From NCBI GenBank assembly GCA_045655245.1, contig JAZOOX010000018.1, forward strand, positions 1 to 31,852: a stretch of 31,852 bases of DNA, written 5' to 3'. The notes below the pieces were generated by a model that was not told where the DNA came from, searched no databases, and saw only the letters and a program-made list of their open reading frames with translations. Position 1 is the stretch's first letter. Every line of letters begins with the position of its first letter. Shown here one piece after another: positions 7,169-14,825 of this stretch. The position numbers were made by a program, and so were the translations under genes. The DNA is from RGIG8785 sp045655245. Its GTDB lineage: Bacteria > Bacillota > Clostridia > RGIG8785.

Positions 7169-9379
7169 ATGTATCAAAAAGAACCCCTTACCCACGAGGG
7201 GATGTTATCGGTGGTTTACAACTTGCCCCTGTACGAGCAGGTAGACATCCAAAAAATGATCGAAGACGCTTACCATGCAGGGCAGAAGGAACTCGTCATC
7301 CCTCGGGGCGCGTACCGCCTAAAGCCTTTGGACGGCGGTCAGACCCACATCCTCCTGGACGGGATGAAGGACTTTACCCTTTCGGCTTATGACGTTGTAT
7401 TTTTGTACCAGGACATCCGTAAGATCGGTCTGTTGATCTCCAACTGTGAGCGGGTGACCGTCAAGGGCCTGTCTTCGGACTACGAGCCCAACGGCGTGTT
7501 CCAGTGTAAGATTATCGGTATCGACCCCGACTCCAAGTACTACGACGTTCATATCGACGACGGCTACCAGTGCGATTTCTGGGACGAGTACATTGCCCCG
7601 CCCTATCTTCCCGGTGCCTTTTATGACGGGGAGACCAAGGCGATCATCAACGACATCCGCGGTCCTTCGGTCTTTGTCAAAGACGTGGTTGACCTGGGGG
7701 AAGGCAACTTCCGCATCCATATGCCCGTCACCTCTGACCAGCGGGAACGCCTGAAATTGGGGGATTATATCTGCGTTTACTCCCGCCCCTATATGATGGG
7801 CAACACCAGCCTGTTTGGGAACAGCTATGTCACCATCAAGGACTATACCGTTTGGTCGGGCTGTGTGGGGGTAGGGGAAAGCTACACCAAAAAGCAGACC
7901 CACTATGACAACTTCCGCGTGGTCCCCGGTCCCAAGCCTTACGGTGCCTCCGAGGAGCGCATTTGCAGTACCAACGCCGACGGCAGCCATATGCAGGACA
8001 ACTACGAAGGCGCACTGATGGAGAACTGTGTCTATGACTCCTGCGGCGATGACGGCGTAAACTTTTACGGCGCTTTCTGCCGTGTTGCCGAAGTCAAAGC
8101 CCCTGACCGTGTGGTGATTGCCGAGCGCAGCCTGGTGGATATCCAGCCGGGGGAATGCCTTCGTTTCTACCGTCCCGACACCGAGAAAATCGGCGAGGCG
8201 ATAGCGGTGGAAGTGACGCCCGTCCCCGAAGACTATGCGCCCGACGTTGACCTGGAAAAGACCATGGAGGCGACGACCTTCCGTTTCCGAAACTATTCCG
8301 AAGTCCTGCTGGACCGCGAGATTGCTGCTACCCCCACTTGCTGGGTCGCCAACACCGCCCACGTAGGCAACGGGTTTATCTTAAGGAACAATATCTACCG
8401 CAACCTCTGTCCCCGGGGCGCAATGATCAAGGCAAATGACGGGCTGATCGAAAACTGCACTTTCGAGCATATCGGCGCTGCGGGAATCCAGATCCGTCCC
8501 GAGATCCATTGGTGCGAGTGCGGTTACGCCCACAACGTAGTCGTCCGCAACTGCACCTTTATCGACTGCGGCATGAAAGATCGGGCGGCGATGACCGTTA
8601 CGGGTCATAAGGCGCTGGACCAAAAGGATATCGTCATCGAGGGGAATCGTTTTGTTGATTGCCCCGGCATCGAGCTGAGCATTTCTTCTGCCCAAAACGT
8701 TACCGTCCGTGACAATGTTTTCGGCATCAACTGCCCCAACGGCGACCAGCCCACCGCAGTCGTCCGTACGGGCAACGGCATCTACTTTGAAAACAACCTT
8801 TTCCCCGCAGAACGGGTTCAGGTAGCCGCAGGCTCCGCCCCTGCCAACATCGTCGGCGCTGTGCCTACCTTCTACGCTATCTGCAGTGACGCGCTGGGGA
8901 GCGAGGTTCAGGGCACCGACGGCTGGCGGTTCCAGTATTCCCCCGTGGGAAGCGAGGAGTATTTCGACTACGACACCTTTGTTTACAGCGAAAAGCTCCA
9001 AAACGGCTGGTGGAAGGGCGAGGAAGAGAACTACGCCCACGGCAATATCCGCCGCTGGTGGTCGGATACCTTTATGCAACCGGGTGAGGAAAGCGACTGT
9101 GTAAAGACCTTCGTCTGCCCCTGTGACGGCGAACTCCTGGTGGGTGCATCCTCTATGATTGTGGGGATGCCTTCGGAGGACGGGATCCTGGTCTCGGTCC
9201 GCCATAACAAGAAGGTACTCTTTGAAAAGCTGCTGAAAGAACACCAAAACGACGGGTTCAAGCCCATTGCGGTCACCGTGGAAAAAGGAGACCGTATCCA
9301 TTTCCGGGTCAACAAAAACGGCAACACCCAGGGCGACGGATTAGACTGGAACCCCACCGTATTGTATACCAAGCAATAA
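7169..9379 (+). CDS. Parallel beta-helix protein, GH28/GH110-like, copy 2
   Basis: A 736-residue paralogue of the upstream gene, collinear from end to end. Shared blocks include EPxTHEGM at the start, NFRVVPGPKPYGA, YEGALMENC, HVGNGFILRNN, IKANDGLIENCTFE, AAGIQIRPEI and the C-terminal DGLDWNP-x-VLYTKQ. The G-D-D-G motif is kept (D294, D295), so both copies retain the putative catalytic acids. It lacks a signal peptide. Two in-frame ATGs exist: 7163 is only 2 nt from AAGGAG, while 7169 is 8 nt away and is preferred; using 7163 would restore the MK opening of copy 1. It is probably co-transcribed with copy 1 and ends at the terminator at 9433-9463. Divergence of the two copies may reflect related but distinct substrates (inference). 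Confidence 0.75.
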   Translation: MYQKEPLTHEGMLSVVYNLPLYEQVDIQKMIEDAYHAGQKELVIPRGAYRLKPLDGGQTHILLDGMKDFTLSAYDVVFLYQDIRKIGLLISNCERVTVKGLSSDYEPNGVFQCKIIGIDPDSKYYDVHIDDGYQCDFWDEYIAPPYLPGAFYDGETKAIINDIRGPSVFVKDVVDLGEGNFRIHMPVTSDQRERLKLGDYICVYSRPYMMGNTSLFGNSYVTIKDYTVWSGCVGVGESYTKKQTHYDNFRVVPGPKPYGASEERICSTNADGSHMQDNYEGALMENCVYDSCGDDGVNFYGAFCRVAEVKAPDRVVIAERSLVDIQPGECLRFYRPDTEKIGEAIAVEVTPVPEDYAPDVDLEKTMEATTFRFRNYSEVLLDREIAATPTCWVANTAHVGNGFILRNNIYRNLCPRGAMIKANDGLIENCTFEHIGAAGIQIRPEIHWCECGYAHNVVVRNCTFIDCGMKDRAAMTVTGHKALDQKDIVIEGNRFVDCPGIELSISSAQNVTVRDNVFGINCPNGDQPTAVVRTGNGIYFENNLFPAERVQVAAGSAPANIVGAVPTFYAICSDALGSEVQGTDGWRFQYSPVGSEEYFDYDTFVYSEKLQNGWWKGEEENYAHGNIRRWWSDTFMQPGEESDCVKTFVCPCDGELLVGASSMIVGMPSEDGILVSVRHNKKVLFEKLLKEHQNDGFKPIAVTVEKGDRIHFRVNKNGNTQGDGLDWNPTVLYTKQ

Positions 9380-9432
9380 ACCGCCCCCTTTTTCAACCCT
9401 GCCGAAAAAGAGAAGGGACCCCCGTCAGCGTT

Positions 9433-9463
9433 AAAAGGACTTGGGCGATCAGGTCCTTTTTTT
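9433..9463 (+). terminator. Intrinsic terminator after beta-helix operon
   Basis: AAAAGGAC (9433-9440) pairs with GTCCTTTT (9453-9460) and a T-run follows. A second weaker hairpin, CTTTTTC/GAAAAAG, lies at 9386-9409. Confidence 0.75.
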
Positions 9464-9492
9464 GTATAAAAAAAGCCTTTCTCGGCAGAATA
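9464..9492 (+). promoter_or_regulatory. Possible sigma-G promoter of spoVA operon
   Basis: GTATA (9464-9468), a 17-bp spacer and CAGAATA (9486-9492) resemble the forespore sigma-G pattern (GHATR-N17/18-CATnnTA) with one mismatch in the -10. Its position just ahead of spoVAC fits forespore expression of spoVA in other spore formers. No sigma-A-like promoter is visible here. Confidence 0.4.
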
Positions 9493-9514
9493 ATCCAAGA
9501 AAGGAAGTGGTTTT

Positions 9515-9943
9515 ATGACCCAGGAAGAATATCGCAAACGGGTAAAGGACGCGGCGCCAAAGTCGCCCATCCTGAAAAATACCCTGATGGCATTCTTGTT
9601 CGGCGGGAGCATCTGCACCGTCGGTCAGGCGATCCTGACCGCTTATCTGGCATGGGGGATCCCCCAGCGTTCCGCATCCACCTATACGTCCATGAGCATG
9701 GTCTTTTTGGGTGCGCTTTTGACCTTTTTAAACGTCTATGACCGACTGGCAAAGGTCGGCGGAGCGGGGACGCTGGTGCCCATTACGGGCTTTGCCAACG
9801 CCGTCACGTCCCCTGCAATGGAGTTTAAAACCGAAGGCGTTGTCCTTGGGATGTCCGCCAAAATGTTCGTCATCGCAGGGCCTGTCATCGTTTTCGGCGC
9901 AGTGGTGTCGGTCCTGTGCGGCATTGTTTACTATTTCTTATAG
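9515..9943 (+). CDS. spoVAC: Stage V sporulation protein AC
   Basis: A 142-residue integral membrane protein with several hydrophobic segments. The family motifs FLFGGSICTVGQAI near residue 28 and KVGGAGTLVPITGFANAVTSPAMEFKTEG around 80-108 are clear. SpoVAC is part of the forespore inner-membrane channel that moves Ca-dipicolinate into the developing spore and out during germination. The ATG follows GAAAGGAAG. It is the first gene of spoVAC-AD-AE, the minimal set typical of clostridia, which lack the longer Bacillus operon. Confidence 0.93.
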   Translation: MTQEEYRKRVKDAAPKSPILKNTLMAFLFGGSICTVGQAILTAYLAWGIPQRSASTYTSMSMVFLGALLTFLNVYDRLAKVGGAGTLVPITGFANAVTSPAMEFKTEGVVLGMSAKMFVIAGPVIVFGAVVSVLCGIVYYFL

Positions 9944-9951
9944 GAGGCTTT

Positions 9952-10947
9952 ATGCAGACGCTCTTTATCAAGTCCCCCGTCACGGTGGAAAGTTCTGCCG
10001 CCGTAGTGGGGAAAAAAGAGGGGGAAGGCCCCCTGAAATCCTATTTTGACCATATTGCCGACGATATTTTTTTCGGCACCAAGACCTTCGAACAGGCGGA
10101 AAGCAAGTTTGTATCCGAAGCAATCAACATGGCGCTGAAAAAGGCGGGACTGACCCCCGACGGGGTGGACGTTTTGTTCGGCGGCGACCTGTTAAACCAA
10201 TGCATCGGCACCAGTTACGGCATCCGTAGCTTTGGGATCCCCTTTTTCGGGCTGTACGGTGCCTGCTCCACCATGGCAGAATCTTTGGCACTGGCGGCGA
10301 TCACCCTGTCCATGGGTCAGTACCGTCGTGCAATAGCGGTCACCTCCAGCCACTTTTACTCTGCCGAGCGGCAGTACCGCTTCCCCATCGAGTACGGCGG
10401 TCAGCGGCCGCCTACCGCCCAATGGACGGTCAGCGGGTCGGGGGCGGCGGTTTTAAAAAGCGGCGGCGACGGGGTGCGCATTACCTCGGTTACTGCAGGG
10501 AAGATGCTGGACTACGGCATTACCGACGCCAATAACATGGGTCCCGCCATGTCCCCCGCCTTTGTGGACACGCTGAAAAACCACCTGAAGGACACGGGGC
10601 GGAAGGTGTCCGACTATGACCTGATTTTGTCGGGGGACCTGGGCAAACTGGGGATGCAGATGGCGCGGGAACTGGCGCAGGATCAGGGCATCCGTCTGGG
10701 GGACAACTACGTCGACTGCGGGTGCGAGATGTTTGACCTTAAGCGTCAGGACGTTCATTCGGGGGGTTCGGGCTGTGGGTGCAGTGCCACCGTCCTTTGC
10801 GGGAAGATCCTGCCCGAACTGGCGGCGGGAAAATACAACCGCGTCTTGTTGCTGTCAACGGGCGCGCTGATGTCACCCACCTCGGTCCAACAGGGTGAAA
10901 GCATCTGCGGCATCGCCCATGCCGTCTGTTTTGAAAGGGGAAAATAA
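9952..10947 (+). CDS. spoVAD: Stage V sporulation protein AD
   Basis: A 331-residue soluble protein with a thiolase-like fold. Visible landmarks are GDLLNQCIGTSYGIR, the PFFGLYGACSTMAESLALAA segment and the C-terminal HSGGSGCGCSATVL. SpoVAD binds dipicolinic acid at the spore inner membrane within the SpoVA complex. The start at 9952 was chosen because AGGAGG lies 5 nt upstream; an in-frame ATG at 9916 would overlap spoVAC and lacks a ribosome site. The TAA stop shares one base with the ATG of spoVAE, indicating coupled translation. Confidence 0.94.
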   Translation: MQTLFIKSPVTVESSAAVVGKKEGEGPLKSYFDHIADDIFFGTKTFEQAESKFVSEAINMALKKAGLTPDGVDVLFGGDLLNQCIGTSYGIRSFGIPFFGLYGACSTMAESLALAAITLSMGQYRRAIAVTSSHFYSAERQYRFPIEYGGQRPPTAQWTVSGSGAAVLKSGGDGVRITSVTAGKMLDYGITDANNMGPAMSPAFVDTLKNHLKDTGRKVSDYDLILSGDLGKLGMQMARELAQDQGIRLGDNYVDCGCEMFDLKRQDVHSGGSGCGCSATVLCGKILPELAAGKYNRVLLLSTGALMSPTSVQQGESICGIAHAVCFERGK

Positions 10948-11300
10948 TGGATTTTGTAAAAGCGTTTATCGTGGGCGGCGTTCTCTGCGCCGTGGGACAG
11001 ATTTTGATTGACCGTACCCGCTTGACCCCCGCACGGATTTTGGTGGGGTATGTGGTTGCGGGGGCAGTGCTGACCCTGCTGGGCATCTACCGTCCCTTGG
11101 TGGAGTTTGCAGGAGCGGGTGCCACCGTTCCCCTAACGGGGTTTGGTTATTGCCTTGCCAACGGTGCCAAAGAAGGCATCGAAGCCTACGGCCTTGCCGG
11201 CGCACTCATCGGCGGACTCGCCTCGGTTTCGGGCGGGGTGACGGTGGCGGTGGTCTGCGGGTTTTTGGCAGGACTGTTCGGCAAACCGAAAGCAAAATAA
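10947..11300 (+). CDS. spoVAE: Stage V sporulation protein AE
   Basis: A 117-residue membrane protein with three or four hydrophobic helices. The opening FVKAFIVGGVLCAVGQILID and the motif EFAGAGATVPLTGFGYCLANGAKEG are hallmarks of SpoVAE (the SpoVAEb type). It works with SpoVAC and SpoVAD in dipicolinate transport. Its ATG overlaps the spoVAD stop (TAATG), and an intrinsic terminator follows at once, closing the operon. Confidence 0.93.
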   Translation: MDFVKAFIVGGVLCAVGQILIDRTRLTPARILVGYVVAGAVLTLLGIYRPLVEFAGAGATVPLTGFGYCLANGAKEGIEAYGLAGALIGGLASVSGGVTVAVVCGFLAGLFGKPKAK

Positions 11301-11325
11301 AAAAGACCCGTGGGGGTCTTTTTTT
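11299..11325 (+). terminator. Bidirectional terminator between spoVAE and MFS gene
   Basis: AAAAGACCC-GTGG-GGGTCTTTTTTT. A-runs and T-runs on both sides let it serve the two convergent genes, and it overlaps the stop codon of the minus-strand MFS gene. Confidence 0.8.
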
Positions 11326-12466
11326 ATTGCAACGCCGATTTGTTTTTCAGGGACAGCAGGAACATCACAAACATCAGCCCGCTGCAGATTAAAATGGTGG
11401 TTACAAAGCCCAAATGCTCGGTCAAAATGCCCCCTGCAAACCCCGCCAGAGTCTTGGCAACGCCCATCCCCAGGGCATAAAGCAGGGTCAGCGTGGTCGC
11501 CTGCATATGGGGAGCGATCTTTTCCTTGATATAAACGGTGACACAGTAGGTCAGGATGGTGATGAAGGTGCCCGTTACGGCGGTGATCACCAGCAGAAGG
11601 ATCAAATTCCGCACCAGTCCGAACGCCAGCCACCGCAGAACCATCATCAGGCAGGAAAGGGTGACCAGAGTATCAATGGAGAACTTTTGGAAAATCCGCT
11701 TAAACAATAAAAAGAAGGGGATCTCGCTTAAGACGGTAAAGAGGACCATGGTACCCCAAATCCCGTCAGGGGCGTGAAGGACGTCGGTTAAGTATAGGGG
11801 ACAGAAGTTGGAGTAGTATGCCCAGGTGAACTGTGCCACCCCGATAATCAAGGTCAAAAGCACCAGGGTTTTGTTTTGAAAGTACCGGGCGAACCCGCCG
11901 AAGGAGCGTTTGCTGCAGGTGGCGGCGGTGTGCTGGGGCATCAGCATCAGGGAAAGAACGGACAGCCCGCCCACGGCAATCGCCATGGGGAAAAGACGGC
12001 GGTCGTCGCCTGCCATCAGCAGGTCGCCGAACAACGCCACCATACCAAACCCCAAAGTACCCAGCACGCGGCAGGGGCCGTAGGGTTTATCGACCTGCTC
12101 GCAGGCGTTTAAGGTCAGCAGGTCCACAAGCCCGCCGAAAGGCGCCATAAAGAACATGGTCATAATCAGGTAAACCGCCAGCAGGGGCAGGTTCAGGGTG
12201 GTGCTGATCAGCAGGAAAAAGAGGGTTGCCCCGCCCACCAACAGCATCATCACGCGGTTCTTGTTGGCGGAACGGTCGGAGACCACACCCCAAAGCATGG
12301 GGGAGAAGATGGCAACAATCGGTCCGAAAGACAGTAAGACTCCCGCCACGGTGGGAGTAAACCGTGCGGTGAAGTAGGGGGGGAGCAAGGACCCAAAAAG
12401 GGTGTTAAACCCGTAAATCAAAAAGTTGATGCTTAAAATGGCAAAAAAGGAAACCGATTTTTTCAT
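11324..12466 (-). CDS. MFS transporter, LacY/nucleoside-symporter-like
   Basis: A 380-residue protein with about twelve hydrophobic helices, the size of a single MFS carrier. The loop between helices 2 and 3 reads G-V-V-S-D-R-S-A-N-K, close to the MFS motif G-x-x-x-D-R. It recalls the LacY/nucleoside:H+ symporter subgroup (MFS_1-like), but the substrate cannot be told. The ATG at 12466 is preceded by AAAGGAG; a longer frame to 12502 would begin inside the tRNA terminator and is unlikely. No clear promoter lies between it and the tRNA genes, so some expression may come from read-through. Confidence 0.85.
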   Translation of the reverse strand: MKKSVSFFAILSINFLIYGFNTLFGSLLPPYFTARFTPTVAGVLLSFGPIVAIFSPMLWGVVSDRSANKNRVMMLLVGGATLFFLLISTTLNLPLLAVYLIMTMFFMAPFGGLVDLLTLNACEQVDKPYGPCRVLGTLGFGMVALFGDLLMAGDDRRLFPMAIAVGGLSVLSLMLMPQHTAATCSKRSFGGFARYFQNKTLVLLTLIIGVAQFTWAYYSNFCPLYLTDVLHAPDGIWGTMVLFTVLSEIPFFLLFKRIFQKFSIDTLVTLSCLMMVLRWLAFGLVRNLILLLVITAVTGTFITILTYCVTVYIKEKIAPHMQATTLTLLYALGMGVAKTLAGFAGGILTEHLGFVTTILICSGLMFVMFLLSLKNKSALQ

Positions 12467-12488
12467 CTTAGGGACTCCTTTCGGACAT

Positions 12489-12512
12489 AAAAAAACACGC
12501 AATTATGCGTGT
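12489..12512 (-). terminator. Intrinsic terminator of tRNA-Glu/tRNA-CAU unit
   Basis: On the minus strand ACACGCA-TAAT-TGCGTGT is followed by a run of T. It lies 13 nt beyond the CCA end of the second tRNA. Confidence 0.85.
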
Positions 12513-12524
12513 CGTGGTTTTCTT

Positions 12525-12601
12525 TGGTGGGCCTTCCGGGACTCGAACCCAGAACCGACCGGTTATGAGCCGGGAGCTCTGACCAATTGAGCTAAAGGCC
12601 C
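12525..12601 (-). tRNA. tRNA with CAU anticodon (Met or lysidine-type Ile)
   Basis: A 77-nt cloverleaf with encoded CCA. The acceptor is GGGCCTT/AAGGCCC, the D-arm GCTC/GAGC, the anticodon loop CTCATAA and the T-arm CTGGG-TTCGAGT-CCCGG. The CAU anticodon can be elongator Met or Ile2 modified to lysidine by TilS; the GGGCCTTTAGCTC opening resembles Ile2 tRNAs of other bacteria but does not settle it. The 27-43 pair is a C-U mismatch. Confidence 0.9.
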
Positions 12602-12613
12602 ATATGAAAAAAA

Positions 12614-12688
12614 TGGTGACCCGTACGAGATTCGAACTCGTGTTACCGCCGTGAAAGGGCGGTGTCTTAACCGCTTGACCAACGGGCC
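12614..12688 (-). tRNA. tRNA-Glu (UUC)
   Basis: A 75-nt cloverleaf with encoded CCA. The acceptor is GGCCCGT/ACGGGTC, the anticodon arm CCGCC-CTTTCAC-GGCGG and the T-arm ACGAG-TTCGAAT-CTCGT. It is first in a two-tRNA unit behind a consensus promoter. Confidence 0.95.
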
Positions 12689-12700
12689 ACATCGAGAATG

Positions 12701-12729
12701 AGTATAACAAAAAAGATTCCGTTTGTCAA
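12701..12729 (-). promoter_or_regulatory. Promoter of tRNA-Glu/tRNA-CAU unit
   Basis: TTGACA (12729-12724), a 17-bp spacer and TATACT (12706-12701), with an A-tract upstream of the -35. The predicted start point is about 6 nt before tRNA-Glu. Confidence 0.85.
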
Positions 12730-12776
12730 TACTTTTTTTAAAAAAATTTAAAAACCATAATTTTTTAAAAAAACAC

Positions 12777-12805
12777 TTGCATTTGTCCATCTTTTGTTGT
12801 ATACT
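12777..12805 (+). promoter_or_regulatory. Promoter of tRNA-Leu
   Basis: TTGCAT (12777-12782), a 17-bp spacer and TATACT (12800-12805), preceded by an A7 tract. It is divergent from the tRNA-Glu promoter. Confidence 0.85.
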
Positions 12806-12818
12806 ATCCCTGTTACTT

Positions 12819-12905
12819 GCCGGTGTGATGGAATTGGCAGACGTGCGGGACTCAAAATCCCGTGGTAGCGATACCGTATCGGTTCGACCCCGATCACCGG
12901 CACCA
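12819..12905 (+). tRNA. tRNA-Leu (CAA)
   Basis: An 87-nt class II tRNA with long variable arm and encoded CCA. The acceptor is GCCGGTG/CACCGGC, the anticodon arm CGGGA-CTCAAAA-TCCCG, and the T-arm carries GGTTCGACC. Confidence 0.95.
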
Positions 12906-12939
12906 AAAAAGAGAGCGCAAAATTGCGTTCTCTTTTTTC
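12905..12939 (+). terminator. Intrinsic terminator after tRNA-Leu
   Basis: AAAAGAGAGCGCAA pairs with TTGCGTTCTCTTTT (one mismatch or G-U) and T residues follow. It begins right at the CCA end. Confidence 0.85.
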
Positions 12940-13017
12940 TAAATAAAAAGGTTCAAACTTATCGTACAATAAAAAAGGAAAAAAGCAATACTAAAAGGTG
13001 TATTGGGAGGAGTTTTT

Positions 13018-13755
13018 GTGAAAGCAATTATTTTAGCCGCAGGAAAAGGGACCAGACTGCACAGTGAACAGTCGGATCTGCCCAAGGTACTTCGCCGTGC
13101 CAACGGAAAGAGTCTGCTTTCTTATGTTACCAAAACCGTATCCTTTATCGACCCCGCCGACACCGTGATCGTCATCGGCTACCGCGGCGAATTGGTCGAG
13201 GAAGAAATGGGCCCGGCATTCTCCTATGCTTGGCAGAGAGAACAGCTGGGTACCGGCCATGCCGTTTCCATGGCAAAAGAGTATTTTACGGATTATGACG
13301 GGGACGTTTTGGTTCTTTACGGAGATATGCCCTTGTTTACCGAGGCAACCTATCGGGGTCTGTGTGAGGAACACCGTGCAGCGGGCAACGATTGTACTGT
13401 TCTGACTTCGATTGTCGAAGCCAATATGCCTTACGGGCGTATCGTCCGTGATTCAGAGGGCAAGTTTATCGGCGTGGTCGAGGACAAGGACTGCACCCCC
13501 GAGCAAAAAGCCATCAAGGAACTGAACGTTGGTGTTTACGCTTTCCGCAGCCGTGCCCTGTTTGAGAATCTGGAAAACCTGAAGAACAATAACGCTCAGG
13601 GTGAGTATTACCTGACTGACATTCCCAAGATCTTGATGGAACAACACCGTAAGGTCGGCACCTTCACCATCGAAAGCGATACCGAAATCGTGGGCGTTAA
13701 TACCCCCGAAGACCTGGCGTTTGTCGAGGCAGAACTAAAGAAAACCGAGGCATAA
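13018..13755 (+). CDS. Single-domain GlmU-type sugar-1-phosphate nucleotidyltransferase
   Basis: A 245-residue GT-A nucleotidyltransferase. It has the N-terminal signature LAAGKGTRLHSEQSDLPKVL, EQLGTGHAV at about 82-90 (uridine/sugar binding in GlmU), LYGDMPL with the metal-binding Asp, and NNNAQGEYYLTD near 195. These match the UDP-GlcNAc pyrophosphorylase half of GlmU (UTP + GlcNAc-1-P to UDP-GlcNAc). The hexapeptide-repeat acetyltransferase half (about 200 residues) is absent, and the frame ends cleanly with a terminator. The GTG at 13018 was chosen because GGGAGGAG lies 5 nt upstream; a TTG at 13003 precedes that site. It could feed peptidoglycan or another UDP-sugar pathway. Confidence 0.85.
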   Translation: MKAIILAAGKGTRLHSEQSDLPKVLRRANGKSLLSYVTKTVSFIDPADTVIVIGYRGELVEEEMGPAFSYAWQREQLGTGHAVSMAKEYFTDYDGDVLVLYGDMPLFTEATYRGLCEEHRAAGNDCTVLTSIVEANMPYGRIVRDSEGKFIGVVEDKDCTPEQKAIKELNVGVYAFRSRALFENLENLKNNNAQGEYYLTDIPKILMEQHRKVGTFTIESDTEIVGVNTPEDLAFVEAELKKTEA

Positions 13756-13787
13756 CCCAAGGGGCAATCGCCCCCTGAAAGGATCGG

Positions 13788-13816
13788 AAAAGGACTTGGA
13801 AACCAAGTCCTTTTTT
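13788..13816 (+). terminator. Intrinsic terminator after nucleotidyltransferase gene
   Basis: A perfect 12-bp stem, AAAAGGACTTGG-AAA-CCAAGTCCTTTT, with T residues following. A small GGGGC/GCCCC hairpin at 13761-13774 precedes it. Confidence 0.9.
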
Positions 13817-13823
13817 ATTTTGG

Positions 13824-13852
13824 TTGACGATCTGCGGAATTTTTGGTATACT
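13824..13852 (+). promoter_or_regulatory. Promoter of LysR-family gene
   Basis: TTGACG (13824-13829), a 17-bp spacer and TATACT (13847-13852). The last base of the -10 begins the palindrome at 13852-13869. Confidence 0.75.
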
Positions 13853-13869
13853 ATATCAAAAGTGATATA
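13852..13869. promoter_or_regulatory. Palindrome over LysR gene start point (candidate operator)
   Basis: TATATCA-AAAG-TGATATA has perfect 7-bp arms and lies between the -10 box and the start codon. LysR proteins bind interrupted palindromes, so autoregulation is likely, though binding is not shown. Confidence 0.5.
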
Positions 13870-13876
13870 AGGTGTG

Positions 13877-14782
13877 ATGGTTTTGAATATTTTACATCTG
13901 CGCTACGCCGTAGAGGTGGCAAAAGAAGGCTCGATCAACAAGGCTTCCGACCGCCTGCTGGTGGCACAGCCCAACTTAAGCCGCTCCATCAAAGAACTGG
14001 AATCGGATCTGGGGATTACCCTCTTTGAACGTTCTTCCCGCGGGATGTTTTTAACCCCCGAAGGGGAGCAGTTTATTACCCACGCCAAAAGCATCCTCGC
14101 CCGTATCGACGAGGTAGAACAGCTTTATAAAGGGGGCAAGGGCCGTCGTCAGCGGTTTTCGGTGTCGGTGCCACGGGCGTCTTATATCGGCGCCGCCTTC
14201 GCCCGATTCTGCGACACTTTAGAGCCTACCTCCGCCGTGGTCTCCTATCAGGAGACCAACTCGGGTCAGGTCATTACCGATGTGGTCTCGGGGGAGAGTA
14301 AACTGGGCGTCGTCCGCTATAACGAGCCCTACGAAGGTTATTTCAAAGCCTCCCTGGCGGAAAAAGGCTTGGTGGTAGAGCCGATCAAAGAGTTCTGTCA
14401 CGTTCTTTTGGTGCGAAAAGACAGCCCTCTGGCTTCTGCCGAAAGGGTAGAATTCGAGGACCTGGAAGCGGGGATCGAGGTCATCTACGCCGATGCCTAT
14501 ATTCCGTCACTGCGGCTGACCAAATACGAAGAACCCACCGAGGAACACGGACGACACATCTATGTTTTCGAGCGGGCAAGCCAGTTGGAGATCCTTTCCC
14601 AAAACCCCGCCGCATTTTCTTGGGTCTCGCCGTCGCCCCAATCGGTTTTGGACCGCTACGGCTTGGTGGAACGAGCGTTTCCCGGTCTGCGCCAACCCTC
14701 TCGGGATGTGCTGGTCTATCGCAAGGACTACCGCTTAACCGAACTGGATAAACGCTTTATTGCCGAACTGAAAAAAGGATAA
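13877..14782 (+). CDS. LysR family transcriptional regulator
   Basis: About 301 residues. The winged helix-turn-helix is at the N-terminus (YAVEVAKEGSINKASDRLLVAQPNLSRSIKELESDLGITLFERSSRGMFLTPEGE), followed by a periplasmic-binding-protein-like effector domain. The motif FSVSVPRASYIGAAF just after the linker and FSWVSPSPQSVLDRYGLVE near the end mark a clostridial LysR subgroup of unknown effector. The start is uncertain: GTG 13874, ATG 13877 and TTG 13883 are in frame. ATG is 4 nt from AAGG; TTG would give the opening NILHLRYAVEVA seen in relatives. It is monocistronic with its own promoter and terminator, and a palindrome in its leader suggests autoregulation. Confidence 0.9.
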   Translation: MVLNILHLRYAVEVAKEGSINKASDRLLVAQPNLSRSIKELESDLGITLFERSSRGMFLTPEGEQFITHAKSILARIDEVEQLYKGGKGRRQRFSVSVPRASYIGAAFARFCDTLEPTSAVVSYQETNSGQVITDVVSGESKLGVVRYNEPYEGYFKASLAEKGLVVEPIKEFCHVLLVRKDSPLASAERVEFEDLEAGIEVIYADAYIPSLRLTKYEEPTEEHGRHIYVFERASQLEILSQNPAAFSWVSPSPQSVLDRYGLVERAFPGLRQPSRDVLVYRKDYRLTELDKRFIAELKKG

Positions 14783-14815
14783 AAAAAGAGAACCGAATCT
14801 CGGTTCTCTTTTTTG
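14782..14815 (+). terminator. Bidirectional terminator between LysR gene and rpmE
   Basis: A long perfect stem, AAAAAGAGAACCG-AATCT-CGGTTCTCTTTTT, symmetrical in A and T runs, between convergent genes. Confidence 0.9.
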
Positions 14816-14825
14816 TATTGACAGA

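Noticed and set aside
12467..12502. Longer N-terminus for the MFS transporter
   Set aside because: It would begin inside the tRNA terminator hairpin, and the ATG at 12466 has the ribosome site.
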